Shown: positions 7,623 to 16,123, counted from the first letter of the stretch. The stretch: DNA of 29,425 nt from an uncultured Collinsella sp. (GCA_937969105.1 CALBUZ010000195.1:1-29425), one strand, 5' to 3'. Made by a program: numbers and translations. Notes: generated from the sequence alone by a model not told the origin.

Positions 7623-8312
7623 ATGAAACTGATGCTTGCCGAGGACGAACCTGGCCTTTCCCGCGCCCTTACCGCGATTCTTCAACATAGCGACTACGAG
7701 GTCGACACCGCCCTCGACGGTCTGACGGCGCTCGAATATCTGCTCACCAACGACTATGACGCCGCAATCCTGGACATCATGATGCCCGGTATGGATGGCA
7801 TCGAGGTGCTCAAGCGCACTCGCGCCGCCGGTAAGCGGCTGCCCATCATCATGCTCACGGCCAAAAGCGAGGTGTCCGATAAGGTCGAGGGCCTGGATGC
7901 CGGTGCCAACGATTATCTGACCAAGCCGTTTGCCGCCAAGGAACTGCTTGCTCGCATTCGTGCCATGACGCGCGCCGCGACGGCAATTGACGCCTCGACG
8001 CTCAGTGTGGGCAACGTGCGCCTCGACACGGCATCGTGCACGCTTGTGGGCCCCTTGGGCGAGGAACATCTGGCCAATCGTGAGTTTCAACTTATGGAGC
8101 TCTTTATGCGCAACGCCGGCACGCGCATGCCCACCGAGCGTCTGATGCTCGAGGTCTGGGGTGAGGACGCGCCCGAGGGTGCCAACGTGGTGTGGGTCTA
8201 TATTTCGTACCTGCGCAAAAAGCTGACGGCGCTGGGTGCCAACGTGGCCATCCGAGCGTCGCGCAATCAGGGATATTCGCTTGAGGTTGTCGAGGAAGGC
8301 GAGCAGGCGTGA
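7623..8312 (+). CDS. OmpR-family response regulator
   Basis: This is a 229-residue DNA-binding response regulator. The N-terminal receiver domain (residues 1-115) has the acidic pair E7-D8, the phospho-acceptor D51 in AILDIMMPGMDG, T81-type MLTAKSE and the conserved lysine in LTKPF. A winged-helix DNA-binding domain (about 130-225) contains REFQLMELFMRNAG, the recognition region VWGEDAPEGANVVWVYISYLRKKL, and a C-terminal beta-hairpin RNQGYSLE. It starts with ATG after AAAGGAGCAACC. Its stop codon overlaps the histidine kinase start by four bases, so the two are translationally coupled and form one two-component system. The signal is not apparent from the sequence, and the adjacent ogt and CLC genes are not clear targets. 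Confidence 0.93.
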   Translation: MKLMLAEDEPGLSRALTAILQHSDYEVDTALDGLTALEYLLTNDYDAAILDIMMPGMDGIEVLKRTRAAGKRLPIIMLTAKSEVSDKVEGLDAGANDYLTKPFAAKELLARIRAMTRAATAIDASTLSVGNVRLDTASCTLVGPLGEEHLANREFQLMELFMRNAGTRMPTERLMLEVWGEDAPEGANVVWVYISYLRKKLTALGANVAIRASRNQGYSLEVVEEGEQA

Positions 8313-9670
8313 GCGTGCGCGCGTGGTGCAAAAACATGACGGAGCGGTTTCATGCCGCCTCGAGTAGTACGGGGCGGGCAAATGCTGTTGACGCATTGGG
8401 CCGCCGTCTTCGTCGCAAGTTTATCCTCGTTGCCATGGGCGCCGTGACCGTGGTGCTCACGCTCATCATCGCCGGCATCAACATCGTCAATTATTCGCAT
8501 GTCTGCAAGATGGCCGACGCTCGCCTGGACTATATCCTGGCGGGCAAGGACGGTATCGATTGGGGGGACGAGCCTAAAGACGATCCCACTAATGGCAAGG
8601 ATGCCGGCGATAGCCAGGCGGGCATTCGCATCAGGCACTTCGAAGGTATGACGGCGGAGTCTCCCTTCGACACGCGCTACTTTACGGTGACGATTGACGC
8701 CGGACAGGTTGCCGATGTCAATACGGCCCGCATTGCCGCGGTGGGCGCCAAGCGCGCCGCCAGCATTGCCGCAAAGTTACATTCCAAGGGTTGGGTCTCG
8801 GGTTTTTCTGGCAATTATCGCTATACGACTGACGTTCAAGACGGTGAGACCACCTATGTGTTCGTGGACTGCTCGCGCGAGCTTGCAAGCTTTCATTCGT
8901 TTTTGAGTGCGAGCGTGGCAATCAGTTGCATTGGCTGGCTGGCGGTGCTGGCAATTGTGGCGGGTGCGTCGGGCGCGGTGATTCGACCGATGGTCGAGAG
9001 CTACAGCAAGCAAAAGCGCTTTATTACCGATGCAAGCCACGAGATCAAGACGCCGCTGGCCGTGATTGATGCCGCTAACGAGGTGCAGGAAATCGAGAGC
9101 GGCGAGAGTGAATGGACGCAGAGCATTCACGAGCAGGTTGCACGGTTGACGGCGCTCACGGAGCGTCTGGTATTTTTGGCTCGCATGGACGAGGGCTCGG
9201 CGGGCTTTACTATGACATCGATCGATCTTTCGGAGACTGTGGACAAGGCGGCGGCGCCGTTTGAATCGGTGGTGGTTTCGCGCGGAAAGCGGCTGTCGAC
9301 GTCGATCGCGAGCGGTGTGCGGGCCCATGCCGATGCCGCGGCAGTGGCGCAGGTTGTTGAGCTGCTGCTGGACAACGCCACGCGCTACGCAAGCGAGGAC
9401 AGCGTGATTGAGTTGAGTTTGCGTGCCGTCTCGCGCGGTGCGGGCAAAGGCTTGGCCGAGCTTGTCGTATCGAATGCTGTTGATGAGCTGCCCGAGGGTG
9501 ACCTGGACCGATTGTTCGACCGCTTCTATCGTGCGGACGTGTCGCGTAGCTCCAAGACGGGCGGCTCGGGCGTGGGCCTATCCGTGGTGCGTGCCATCGC
9601 CGAGGCCCATGGCGGGAGCGCTTCTGTCTGCGGCCGCGGCAACCAGATCACCTTCACCGTCCGCTTCTAA
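8309..9670 (+). CDS. Sensor histidine kinase
   Basis: This is a 453-residue membrane kinase, partner of the upstream response regulator. Transmembrane segment 1 spans about residues 38-60 and segment 2 about 201-222, enclosing an extracytoplasmic sensor of roughly 140 residues with no recognised fold. The HisKA box is DASHEIKTPLAVID with the phospho-accepting H244. The HATPase domain shows an N-box (LLLDNATRYA, around residue 355) and a G-box (TGGSGVGLSVVRAIAEAHGG, about 418-435). The start is GTG within GTGA, overlapping the regulator's stop. The stop codon TAA is part of a REP-like palindrome (9669 onward). A long cytoplasmic N-terminal tail of about 35 residues precedes the first membrane segment. 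Confidence 0.93.
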   Translation: MSVRAWCKNMTERFHAASSSTGRANAVDALGRRLRRKFILVAMGAVTVVLTLIIAGINIVNYSHVCKMADARLDYILAGKDGIDWGDEPKDDPTNGKDAGDSQAGIRIRHFEGMTAESPFDTRYFTVTIDAGQVADVNTARIAAVGAKRAASIAAKLHSKGWVSGFSGNYRYTTDVQDGETTYVFVDCSRELASFHSFLSASVAISCIGWLAVLAIVAGASGAVIRPMVESYSKQKRFITDASHEIKTPLAVIDAANEVQEIESGESEWTQSIHEQVARLTALTERLVFLARMDEGSAGFTMTSIDLSETVDKAAAPFESVVVSRGKRLSTSIASGVRAHADAAAVAQVVELLLDNATRYASEDSVIELSLRAVSRGAGKGLAELVVSNAVDELPEGDLDRLFDRFYRADVSRSSKTGGSGVGLSVVRAIAEAHGGSASVCGRGNQITFTVRF

Positions 9671-9723
9671 AACCTGCCAAAAAGGGACAAGTTTATTTTG
9701 GTAGGATCTATCTGGGGAAACGC
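9669..9723 (+). repeat. REP-like palindrome, copy 1
   Basis: The element AAAACCTGCCAAAAAGGGAC continues through TTTTGG-TAGG to ATCTGGGGAAACG. It shares about 50 bases with three other copies (12011-12061 inverted, 19975-20025, 21189-21240). Arms CCTGCCAAAA and TTTTGGYAGG are complementary. The preceding gene's TAA stop overlaps the start of the element. It lies between convergent genes. Confidence 0.8.
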
Positions 9724-9779
9724 CGGCGGGGAAGGCTGTGGGCGGAAGCTGCGTCCCGGTGTACCTGCCGGGCGGCTTT

Positions 9780-11015
9780 CTACGCCCGCTCCTGCAGGGT
9801 GTAGATCGATTTGTCCATGTTGAACAGATAAGCCACAACGCAGACGATAAAGAACGCCGGCAGATTACCGAAACCGAAGACCTCGCAACCGATAAGGATT
9901 GGCGCGAGCAGTGTATTGGTGGCGCTGCCAAAGACGGCGGCGTAGCCCAGCGCGGCGCAGAGTTCGGCGGGCATGCCGAGAATCCCGGCGAGCACGACAC
10001 CCAGGCTGGCTCCGATGGAAAACAACGGCGTCACCTCGCCACCCTGATATCCTGCGGCAAGCGTGGTAATGGTGAGTGCGAATTTGAGCGCCCAGTCCCA
10101 AGGCATGATGGCGACCTTGCCGTCACCGTCGAGCGCCGCCGATATCAGGTTGGTGCCAAGGCCGCAGTATCGCCCCTGCCACAGCACGAACAGAATCGCC
10201 GACAGTGCAAGGCCCATAAAGGCAATGCGCATATAAGGGTTGGGGAGTAGCCGCGCCGCAAGGGTCTTGGCGTGGGCAAGGCACCAGGCAAAGGCGCCGC
10301 CAACCATGCCAAACGCGATGCCCAACACCGCAAGCCGTCCAAGACCGGGGAGGTCAAGCGCGTATGAGGCGGTAACGGCGACCTCGAACTTCTCGAGTCC
10401 CAGGGCGCCCGAGGTCACACTTGCGGCGAGTGAGGCCGTAAGCGCGGGAAACAGCGCGCGGTATTCCATGCGTCCTGCGACCAGTACTTCGATAGCAAAG
10501 ACCGTGGCGGCGAGTGGCGTTCGAAAGAGTCCGGCAAAGCCGGCAGCCATGCCGATAAGCAAAAACGTGTTGCCGGGGTTTCGGAAAGGTAGACGCCGGC
10601 CGATCCAGTGCGAAACGGTTGCGCCAATCTGCACGGCCACGCCCTCGCGTCCCGCACTGCCGCCAAAGAGGTGCGTCCCCCACGTGCTCAGCATAATGAT
10701 CGGCACCAAACGCGGGGAGATGGCGTCCTCGCGTCCGTGACCTACGTCAAATACCAGGCTCATGCCGCGGTCGGTGCCCTTGCCCCAGGTGCGGTAGGCA
10801 AATACGATGGCCAAGCCCATGAGGGCGAGGAAGGGAAGGAGCAGGGTGATGTGCTCGTCGCGGAAGGCGCCGATCGCCAGGAGCACGCGACCAAAGAGGG
10901 CACAAATGGTGCCGACGATAACGCCGATAGGGATTCCGACGGCACCCATGAGCACGAGACCGCTATAGGTGTTGAGCAGGTGTTTGATTCTGCTCGAAGC
11001 GCTGCTTTCTGACAT
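9780..11015 (-). CDS. CLC-family halide channel/transporter, possibly the fluoride-exporting type
   Basis: This 411-residue protein has about ten hydrophobic segments and the CLC signatures GSAGREGVAVQIG (GREG at 122-125), AAGFAGLFRTPLAATVFAIE, and YQGGEVTPLFSIGASLG. The canonical chloride-type GSGIP filter is absent. At the equivalent place the sequence reads DRGMSLVFD, with a Met where CLC chloride proteins have Ser, and GREG is followed by Val rather than Pro. These features are those I associate with the CLC-F fluoride/proton antiporter branch, so fluoride export is a reasonable inference but not proven. Chloride transport remains possible. The start ATG has only a weak GGAAAG. The leader contains a promoter-like pair followed at once by a terminator-like hairpin, and I see no fluoride riboswitch. 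Confidence 0.88.
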   Translation of the reverse strand: MSESSASSRIKHLLNTYSGLVLMGAVGIPIGVIVGTICALFGRVLLAIGAFRDEHITLLLPFLALMGLAIVFAYRTWGKGTDRGMSLVFDVGHGREDAISPRLVPIIMLSTWGTHLFGGSAGREGVAVQIGATVSHWIGRRLPFRNPGNTFLLIGMAAGFAGLFRTPLAATVFAIEVLVAGRMEYRALFPALTASLAASVTSGALGLEKFEVAVTASYALDLPGLGRLAVLGIAFGMVGGAFAWCLAHAKTLAARLLPNPYMRIAFMGLALSAILFVLWQGRYCGLGTNLISAALDGDGKVAIMPWDWALKFALTITTLAAGYQGGEVTPLFSIGASLGVVLAGILGMPAELCAALGYAAVFGSATNTLLAPILIGCEVFGFGNLPAFFIVCVVAYLFNMDKSIYTLQERA

Positions 11016-11043
11016 TTTGCTTTCCGATACTTACTCTCTTGAT

Positions 11044-11127
11044 AGAAAAAGAGCTGGAGTTGCGCATCGTTGAGAGGCTTTCCAGCTTTAGCAAAACAAA
11101 CTTATTAGATGCGACGGGCCGCGTCAA
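11044..11127 (-). promoter_or_regulatory. Promoter-like sites and terminator hairpin ahead of the CLC gene
   Basis: On the minus strand TTGACG (11122-11127) and TAAGTT (11099-11104) are 17 bases apart, which would place the transcript start near 11092. Four bases later comes a hairpin, AGCTGGA (11081-11087) with TCCAGCT (11052-11058), followed by CTTTTTC. If the promoter is real, the CLC leader begins with an intrinsic terminator and the gene may be controlled by attenuation. The alternative is that the hairpin ends the upstream GyrI-like gene. Confidence 0.4.
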
Positions 11128-11200
11128 GATAATTACCGGACGGCCTAGGAGGCGGCTGGTTGGCTGGCTTAAAACCTAGCGCGTGAAATGACGCCCCACG

Positions 11201-11839
11201 CTATTCAGCGCGCTTGATAGGATGACGAACCACGGTCTTAAGTTTCTCCGGTGCACATTTGCGTGGATCGGAGAGATAGATTTCGTGATGTAAACGGGTG
11301 TCTGAGAAGTCGGGGACATAGCCCAGCTCGGTCGTGTATTCATGCATAGCGTCTACGGTCGCCGGTTCGTTGTCGTAGGGCCCGGTGTGCATGCATTGAA
11401 CGCAGAGACCCTCGTCAACTTTAAGCAGCTCGACGGCAGAAAAGTCCAGTTTCTTTTTGGTCGTGGCTTCTGCGACTGCCCAGTCAAAGTCATCTTGGGT
11501 GACGAAATCGGGCAGGCGGATGCACGAGATAAAGTTGAAATCGTCCTTGCGTACATAGTCGATATCGCCGCTCGGGGAGTCTTGCCACCAGAAACCCTCG
11601 AGCGGCGGTACCACAAAGTCGAAATAGCCCTCGATACTCCTTGAGCCTTTCTTCGACATCTTGATGGTATAGGCGATGCCGTAAAGCAGCGGCAGGGCGT
11701 TTTGATACTCGCCACCTTCGGTATTTGGGTCGCCCTTTCCGCGAACGGCAACGTAGCTCATAGGCGGGACAGTTACGATACTCGGCTTGCTTGCGGGTTT
11801 GTAGAGCTCCTTGCATTCCTTCTTAAAGTCGAACGCCAT
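11201..11839 (-). CDS. GyrI-like small-molecule-binding protein
   Basis: This is a 212-residue soluble protein of the GyrI-like/SOUL ligand-binding fold. The sequence shows MAFDFKKECKELYKPASKPS, then VTVPPMSYVAVRGKGDPN, a pattern common in stand-alone GyrI-like proteins, then YTIKMSKKG, EGFWW and later CVQCMHTGPYDNEPATVDAMHEY, followed by LHHEIYLSDPRKCAPEKLKTV at the C-terminus. Such domains bind small hydrophobic molecules or drugs and are often fused to AraC- or MerR-type regulators; this one has no DNA-binding part. Specific function is unknown. AAAGGCGG precedes the ATG. A CGAAC-N4-GTTCG palindrome lies 57 bases upstream of the start. Confidence 0.85.
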   Translation of the reverse strand: MAFDFKKECKELYKPASKPSIVTVPPMSYVAVRGKGDPNTEGGEYQNALPLLYGIAYTIKMSKKGSRSIEGYFDFVVPPLEGFWWQDSPSGDIDYVRKDDFNFISCIRLPDFVTQDDFDWAVAEATTKKKLDFSAVELLKVDEGLCVQCMHTGPYDNEPATVDAMHEYTTELGYVPDFSDTRLHHEIYLSDPRKCAPEKLKTVVRHPIKRAE

Positions 11840-11895
11840 GTTGGCCGCCTTTCTACGTATTGGCCTGCTTAGATAGCTGAATCATATCATAGAAA

Positions 11896-11909
11896 CGAAC
11901 AGCTGTTCG
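11896..11909. promoter_or_regulatory. CGAACAGCTGTTCG palindrome, LexA-box-like operator
   Basis: This is a perfect 14-bp palindrome of the form CGAAC-N4-GTTCG, the form used by LexA in Gram-positive bacteria and actinobacteria. It sits just upstream of TATGAT, a possible -10 box for the minus-strand GyrI-like gene, where a repressor would block the promoter. No other copy of the exact motif was noticed in the window. Confidence 0.45.
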
Positions 11910-12010
11910 AATGATTTGTCTGACAGATAGAGATGCGTACGTTGTGTTTGGCGGTCGGCCTGACCCTGTCGATGATTTCTCTGTCTCCCCGGCGCCTCAT
12001 CTATGGCTGC

Positions 12011-12061
12011 CGTTTCCCCATATAAAACCTGCCAAAATGAACCTGTCCCTTTTTGGTCGGT
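12011..12061 (-). repeat. REP-like palindrome, copy 2 (inverted)
   Basis: On the minus strand it reads CGACCAAAAAGGGACAGGTT, then CATTTTGGCAGG, then TTTTATATGGGGAAACGG. One arm is altered (CCGACC in place of CCTGCC), so pairing is weaker than in copy 4. It lies upstream of the ABC transporter operon. The rest of 11840-12110 shows no gene. Confidence 0.75.
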
Positions 12062-12110
12062 GCGAAATGGGTAATACTAAAGAGTTATCCGACCAGATGG
12101 GAACCAATCG

Positions 12111-12812
12111 ATGGCCTATATCGAATTCAAAGATGTCATCAAGGCATACGGCGAGGGCGACGCCCGTATTCATGCGCTCGACGGCGCGAGCTTTACGGTC
12201 GAGCGCGGTGAGCTCGCCATTATCCTGGGCGCCTCGGGTGCTGGCAAGACCACGGCGCTCAACATCCTGGGCGGCATGGATACGGCGACTTCCGGCACCG
12301 TGACGGTGGACGGGCGCGACGTGAGCTCCGCCAACGAGGCGCAGCTTGTTGAATACCGCCGCGCCGACGTCGGCTTTGTCTTCCAGTTCTACAATCTGGT
12401 TCCCAACCTGACGGCACTCGAAAACGTTGAGCTCGCAGCTCAGATCTGCCCCGATTCGCTCGATGCCGAGCAAACGCTTTGCCAGGTTGGCCTGGGCGAC
12501 CGACTCGCTAACTTTCCGGCGCAGCTTTCGGGCGGCGAGCAACAGCGCGTGTCCATCGCCCGCGCGCTGGCCAAGAACCCCAAGCTACTTTTGTGCGACG
12601 AGCCCACGGGTGCACTTGACTACAAAACCGGCAAGCAGATCCTGCAATTGCTGCAGGACACCTGCCGCAAACAGGGCATTACGGTCATTATCATCACCCA
12701 CAACTCCGCTCTCGCGCCCATGGCCGATCGCCTGATTCGCTTTAAGAGCGGGCGCGTGGAGAGTGAAACGGTCCAGCAAAATCCCGTGCCTATCGAGACG
12801 ATCGAGTGGTAG
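12111..12812 (+). CDS. ABC transporter ATP-binding protein (MacB/LolD type)
   Basis: This 233-residue ATPase has all motifs intact: Walker [10 protein letters not shown] (about residues 43-51), a Q-loop in [15 protein letters not shown], signature LSGGEQQRV, Walker [13 protein letters not shown], and the switch histidine in IIITHN. The FYNLVP Q-loop and the phrase DEPTGALD are typical of the MacB/LolD/FtsE group that partners FtsX-type permeases, which extrude or mechanically move substrates across the membrane instead of importing them. The permease gene begins immediately downstream, so the two form one transporter. The ribosome binding site is weak. The substrate cannot be read from the sequence; peptide, antibiotic or lipoprotein export are the usual roles. 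Confidence 0.93.
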   Translation: MAYIEFKDVIKAYGEGDARIHALDGASFTVERGELAIILGASGAGKTTALNILGGMDTATSGTVTVDGRDVSSANEAQLVEYRRADVGFVFQFYNLVPNLTALENVELAAQICPDSLDAEQTLCQVGLGDRLANFPAQLSGGEQQRVSIARALAKNPKLLLCDEPTGALDYKTGKQILQLLQDTCRKQGITVIIITHNSALAPMADRLIRFKSGRVESETVQQNPVPIETIEW

Positions 12813-12817
12813 CGCCC

Positions 12818-15583
12818 ATGGACCAAGACCGCCAAAACAGCCTACGCCGCGACGCGCAGAACACGGAGCGCGAGCAGGATTTTACGACCTACCGCACTGC
12901 CCAAAGCTCAAACGATATGGTGCCGACGGTTTTTCGCCGTGGCATCTACCGCACAATCCGAGGCAGCCTTAAGCGCTTCCTGTCCATTGTGGTCATCACC
13001 GCGCTCGGCGTGAGTGTGATGTGCGGTCTTAAGGCGGGCTGCGAGGATCTGTGCGATTCGGTCGACGCCTACTTTGACCAGCAGAATGTCTACGATATCA
13101 ACGTCCAGTCGACCTATGGCCTGACCGACGATGATCTCGCCGCCATCCAAGAGGTCGATGGTGTCGAGACGGCCGAGGGCATCTACACCGAGACCGCCTA
13201 CACCGCCGTGGGTACAACGCGCGAGCGCGTGGTCGTGCAGAGTCTCTCCAAGGAGAACATCGATCAGCCGGTGCTCGTGAACGGCGATTTGCCCGAGAGC
13301 GCTGATGAAGTCGCGGTGACTTCGAAGTTCCTGAAGGCATCGGGCAAGAAAATCGGCGATACGGTGAGTTTTGCCGCCAATGACGCGAGCTCGTCGAACC
13401 AAAGCGCCAAGGATCAGTTTGCCGCGGGCGATTACACCATTACGGCCGAGGTCCTCGATCCCACTGATGTGAGCTCCGACTCGACAGTCAACGCCTTTCG
13501 CGCTGCTTCGGCGGCGGACTATAAGTTCTATGTGAGCGAGGACGCCGCGACATCTTCTTCCTACTCCGCGGTCCACGTGATCGTCGAGGGAGCCAAGAGC
13601 CTCAACTCCTATTCGGATGCCTACGCGGCAAAGATCAACAAGGTCAAGGGCAATATAGAGAAGATTCGCGAGGAGCGTGAGAAGGCGCGCGCTCAGGAAC
13701 TGACGGTCGACACGCCGGCAAGCTTGGATGCGGCCGAGCGCCAGGCGAATATGCTCTTTGGGATTGAGCAGGACAACATCAATCGCATGGCAGAGGGCAG
13801 CGAGGAGCGCGTGCAAGCGCAGACCGACCTGGATCAGCGCCGCGCCGCCGCCGACCAGCAGTTTGCCGATGCCCGCGCCGAGCTTTCCGATCTGGGCGAA
13901 TGCACCTGGTACATCCAGGACCGCGGCAATATCGCAAGCTACTCGAGCGTGGAGAGCGATAGCTCGTCAATTGAGGCCATCGCCACGGTGTTTCCGTTCA
14001 TCTTCTTTATCGTCGCCGTGCTCATCAGCCTCACCACCGCCACGCGTATGGTCGAGGAGGAGCGCACGCTTATTGGCCTGTACAAAGCGCTCGGCTATTC
14101 GCGCGGGCGTATTCTGTCCAAATACGTGGACTATGCGCTGTGGGCTTGTCTGATCGGCGGCGTGCTCGGCAACATCATCGGATTTGTGGGCCTGCCGCTG
14201 TTCCTGTTTACGGTGTTCGACGACATGTACTCACTGCCCCAGATGCTGCTTTCGTACGACATCGTGTCGTCGCTCGTGTCGGTGGCGCTGTTTGCCGTGG
14301 GCGTGGTGGGCGCCACGATTATCGCCTGCCGCCACGAGATGGCCGAGACCCCGGCCTCGCTTATGCGTCCCAAGGCCCCGCGCGCTGGCTCGCGCATCTT
14401 GCTCGAGCGCATCGGCTTTATCTGGCGCCGCATGGGCTTTTTGAACAAGGTCGCTGCACGCAACCTATTCCGCTATAAAAAGCGCGCCTTTATGACCATC
14501 TTTGGCATCGCGGGTTGCACCGCGCTTGTGATCTGCGGTATGGGTATTCGCGACACGTCGGTCGCGCTTTCGCCCAAGCAGTATGGGCATATCACGTGCT
14601 ATGACTTGCTGGCGGTCGCCAACCCCGATGACTTTACGCAGACGTGCGCGGCGTTGGATGAGCGCAGCGCGGCCAATGATTCCAACGTGACCGTAACTTC
14701 GACGCTGCCGATTATGACCGACAACGTCACCTTTACATTCGGCGGCAAGAGTGAGACCGTGCAGCTGATCGTGGTGCCCGATGACCGCACGGATGACTTG
14801 GGTGATTACGTGCGCCTGGAGGATGAGTCCAAAGAACCGCTGTCTTTGCGTGACGGAGACGTGTATCTGAGCAAGAGTTCACAGCTGGTACTGGGGATTC
14901 AGCCGGGCGATACGGCGCACGTCCAGGATTCGTCGCTCAATGTTGCTAAGGTCAAGGTTGGTGACATCTCACTCAACTATCTGGGCAACACGCTTTACAT
15001 GACGCAGGACACCTATGAGCGCGCGTTCGGTCGAAGCGTGCGCCTTAACGGCGTCTTTGTGCTGCTTAAGGGCTCATCTTCTGACCAGATTGCGTTTAGC
15101 AAGAATCTTAAGAGTGACGGTTGGCTTACGATTTCGAGTACGGCCGAGCATTGGGAGAACTATGAAGCGAACTTTACAATTATCAATTCCGTCGTGGTGC
15201 TCGTGACCTTTATGGCGGCGTGCCTGTCGTTTGTGGTGGTGTTTACGCTGTCCAACACCAACATTTCGGAGCGCAAGCGCGAACTGGCAACCATCAAGGT
15301 GCTGGGCTTCCGCCGCGGCGAGGTGCACCACTACGTCAACAAGGAGACGTTGATCCTCACGGCGATCGGCGCTGCGCTGGGCGTGCCGCTGGGCGGCTTG
15401 CTGGCCGAGAGTTTTACGTACATTTTGCAGATGCCGTCGCTGTACTTTGACGTCGAAGTCGAGCCGCTGAGCTACGTGCTTGCCGTGGTGCTTTCCTTTG
15501 GCTTTACGTTTATCGTCAACCTCGCTACCAATCGTACCCTCAACAAGATCGACATGGTCGGCGCCCTCAAGAGTGCCGAGTAG
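12818..15583 (+). CDS. Large FtsX-type ABC transporter permease
   Basis: This permease of about 921 residues is partner of the preceding ATPase. After a charged cytoplasmic N-terminus, segment 1 spans about residues 54-75. A long extracytoplasmic domain follows to about 385 and contains a predicted coiled-coil stretch rich in Glu, Arg and Lys (roughly 285-355). Three segments at about 389-408, 441-466 and 487-505 form the first FtsX domain. A fourth at 558-577 is followed by a second external domain. The last three (about 791-812, 847-867, 885-905) form the second FtsX domain. The cytoplasmic turns ERTLIGLYKALGYSRGRI and KRELATIKVLGFRRGEV are the coupling helices. The ATG at 12818 is preferred; an in-frame GTG at 12806 overlaps the ATPase stop. 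Neither has a clear ribosome binding site, which suggests translational coupling. Confidence 0.92.
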   Translation: MDQDRQNSLRRDAQNTEREQDFTTYRTAQSSNDMVPTVFRRGIYRTIRGSLKRFLSIVVITALGVSVMCGLKAGCEDLCDSVDAYFDQQNVYDINVQSTYGLTDDDLAAIQEVDGVETAEGIYTETAYTAVGTTRERVVVQSLSKENIDQPVLVNGDLPESADEVAVTSKFLKASGKKIGDTVSFAANDASSSNQSAKDQFAAGDYTITAEVLDPTDVSSDSTVNAFRAASAADYKFYVSEDAATSSSYSAVHVIVEGAKSLNSYSDAYAAKINKVKGNIEKIREEREKARAQELTVDTPASLDAAERQANMLFGIEQDNINRMAEGSEERVQAQTDLDQRRAAADQQFADARAELSDLGECTWYIQDRGNIASYSSVESDSSSIEAIATVFPFIFFIVAVLISLTTATRMVEEERTLIGLYKALGYSRGRILSKYVDYALWACLIGGVLGNIIGFVGLPLFLFTVFDDMYSLPQMLLSYDIVSSLVSVALFAVGVVGATIIACRHEMAETPASLMRPKAPRAGSRILLERIGFIWRRMGFLNKVAARNLFRYKKRAFMTIFGIAGCTALVICGMGIRDTSVALSPKQYGHITCYDLLAVANPDDFTQTCAALDERSAANDSNVTVTSTLPIMTDNVTFTFGGKSETVQLIVVPDDRTDDLGDYVRLEDESKEPLSLRDGDVYLSKSSQLVLGIQPGDTAHVQDSSLNVAKVKVGDISLNYLGNTLYMTQDTYERAFGRSVRLNGVFVLLKGSSSDQIAFSKNLKSDGWLTISSTAEHWENYEANFTIINSVVVLVTFMAACLSFVVVFTLSNTNISERKRELATIKVLGFRRGEVHHYVNKETLILTAIGAALGVPLGGLLAESFTYILQMPSLYFDVEVEPLSYVLAVVLSFGFTFIVNLATNRTLNKIDMVGALKSAE

Positions 15584-15708
15584 CCTGTTCTGGGATTCAA
15601 GTTCTAGCGAGCCGTTGACGCGTCCACAACCGCCTTTTTGTATAAACCGCCCCGCCGGATGCATATTTCGGCTGAGTGGTTGCTTTTTGCCCACGGGTAC
15701 CCCAGGGG

Positions 15709-15919
15709 GCGGCGTGCAAATTCCGGAGTATTCAGCATCCCGGAGCCCGCGGGTGCGGGAGCGGGCGCACAAAAGCGCATTGAAAGCCTGACTTTGAGCT
15801 CCGGCGCCTCGAGGACCGCTCATTTTTTTGCAGAATGCGGCCCGCGGCGCCTGTCTCTCGCCCAAAATCCAGTATGCAGGCACCCTCGGCTGCTGAATAC
15901 TCCCAAAAATGCACGCCGC
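15709..15919. repeat. Imperfect long inverted repeat between FtsX permease and pfkA
   Basis: Arm GCGGCGTGCAAATTCCGGAG onward (15709-15736) and arm TGCTGAATACTCC to TGCACGCCGC (15891-15919) are complementary apart from a few central mismatches. Outside both arms TACCCCAGG occurs in direct orientation (near 15698 and 15924). The 155 bases between are GC-rich with weak internal dyads. No credible gene is present in 15584-16123. It may be a decayed palindromic element. Confidence 0.5.
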
Positions 15920-15981
15920 ATCCTACCCCAGGCACTTGCAGCAAGAAGACGAATAGCCTCGGCCTCCCCGGTTACCGCAGG

Positions 15982-16098
15982 AGGCCCCAGGGCTTACCTC
16001 CCAAATCTTTCCGCAGGACGGAAGGATCCCGCCGCGCGAAGCGCACGGCGGGATCCTGACATGTCCGAGGACGATTTGGGAGGTAAGCCCTGGGGTCT
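15982..16098 (-). repeat. Long structured hairpin downstream of pfkA (element copy C)
   Basis: The outer arms (AGGCCCCAGGGCTTACCTCC onward with its complement ending at 16098) pair over about 26 bp. Inside, the left side reads TT-TCC-GCA-GGAC and the right side AT-GTCC-GA-GGA-C. The inner stem contains GGATCCCGCCG with the same CGCGAAGCG cap as copy A. GGAC/GTCC here replaces GATC/GATC of copy A and GACC/GGTC of copy B, so pairing is kept while bases change. The element starts 25 nt after the pfkA stop on the transcribed strand. Confidence 0.75.
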
Positions 16099-16123
16099 CC
16101 GATGAGAGCAGTTTCGGCCGAGG

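Noticed and set aside
11016..11200. Fluoride riboswitch ahead of the CLC gene
   Set aside because: Looked for the typical GGCGAUGG...UGAUGG-CUCC pattern on the minus strand and did not find it.
12806..12817. GTG start at 12806 for the FtsX permease
   Set aside because: Possible by overlap with the ATPase stop, but the ATG at 12818 is equally in frame and more usual; neither has a distinct ribosome binding site.
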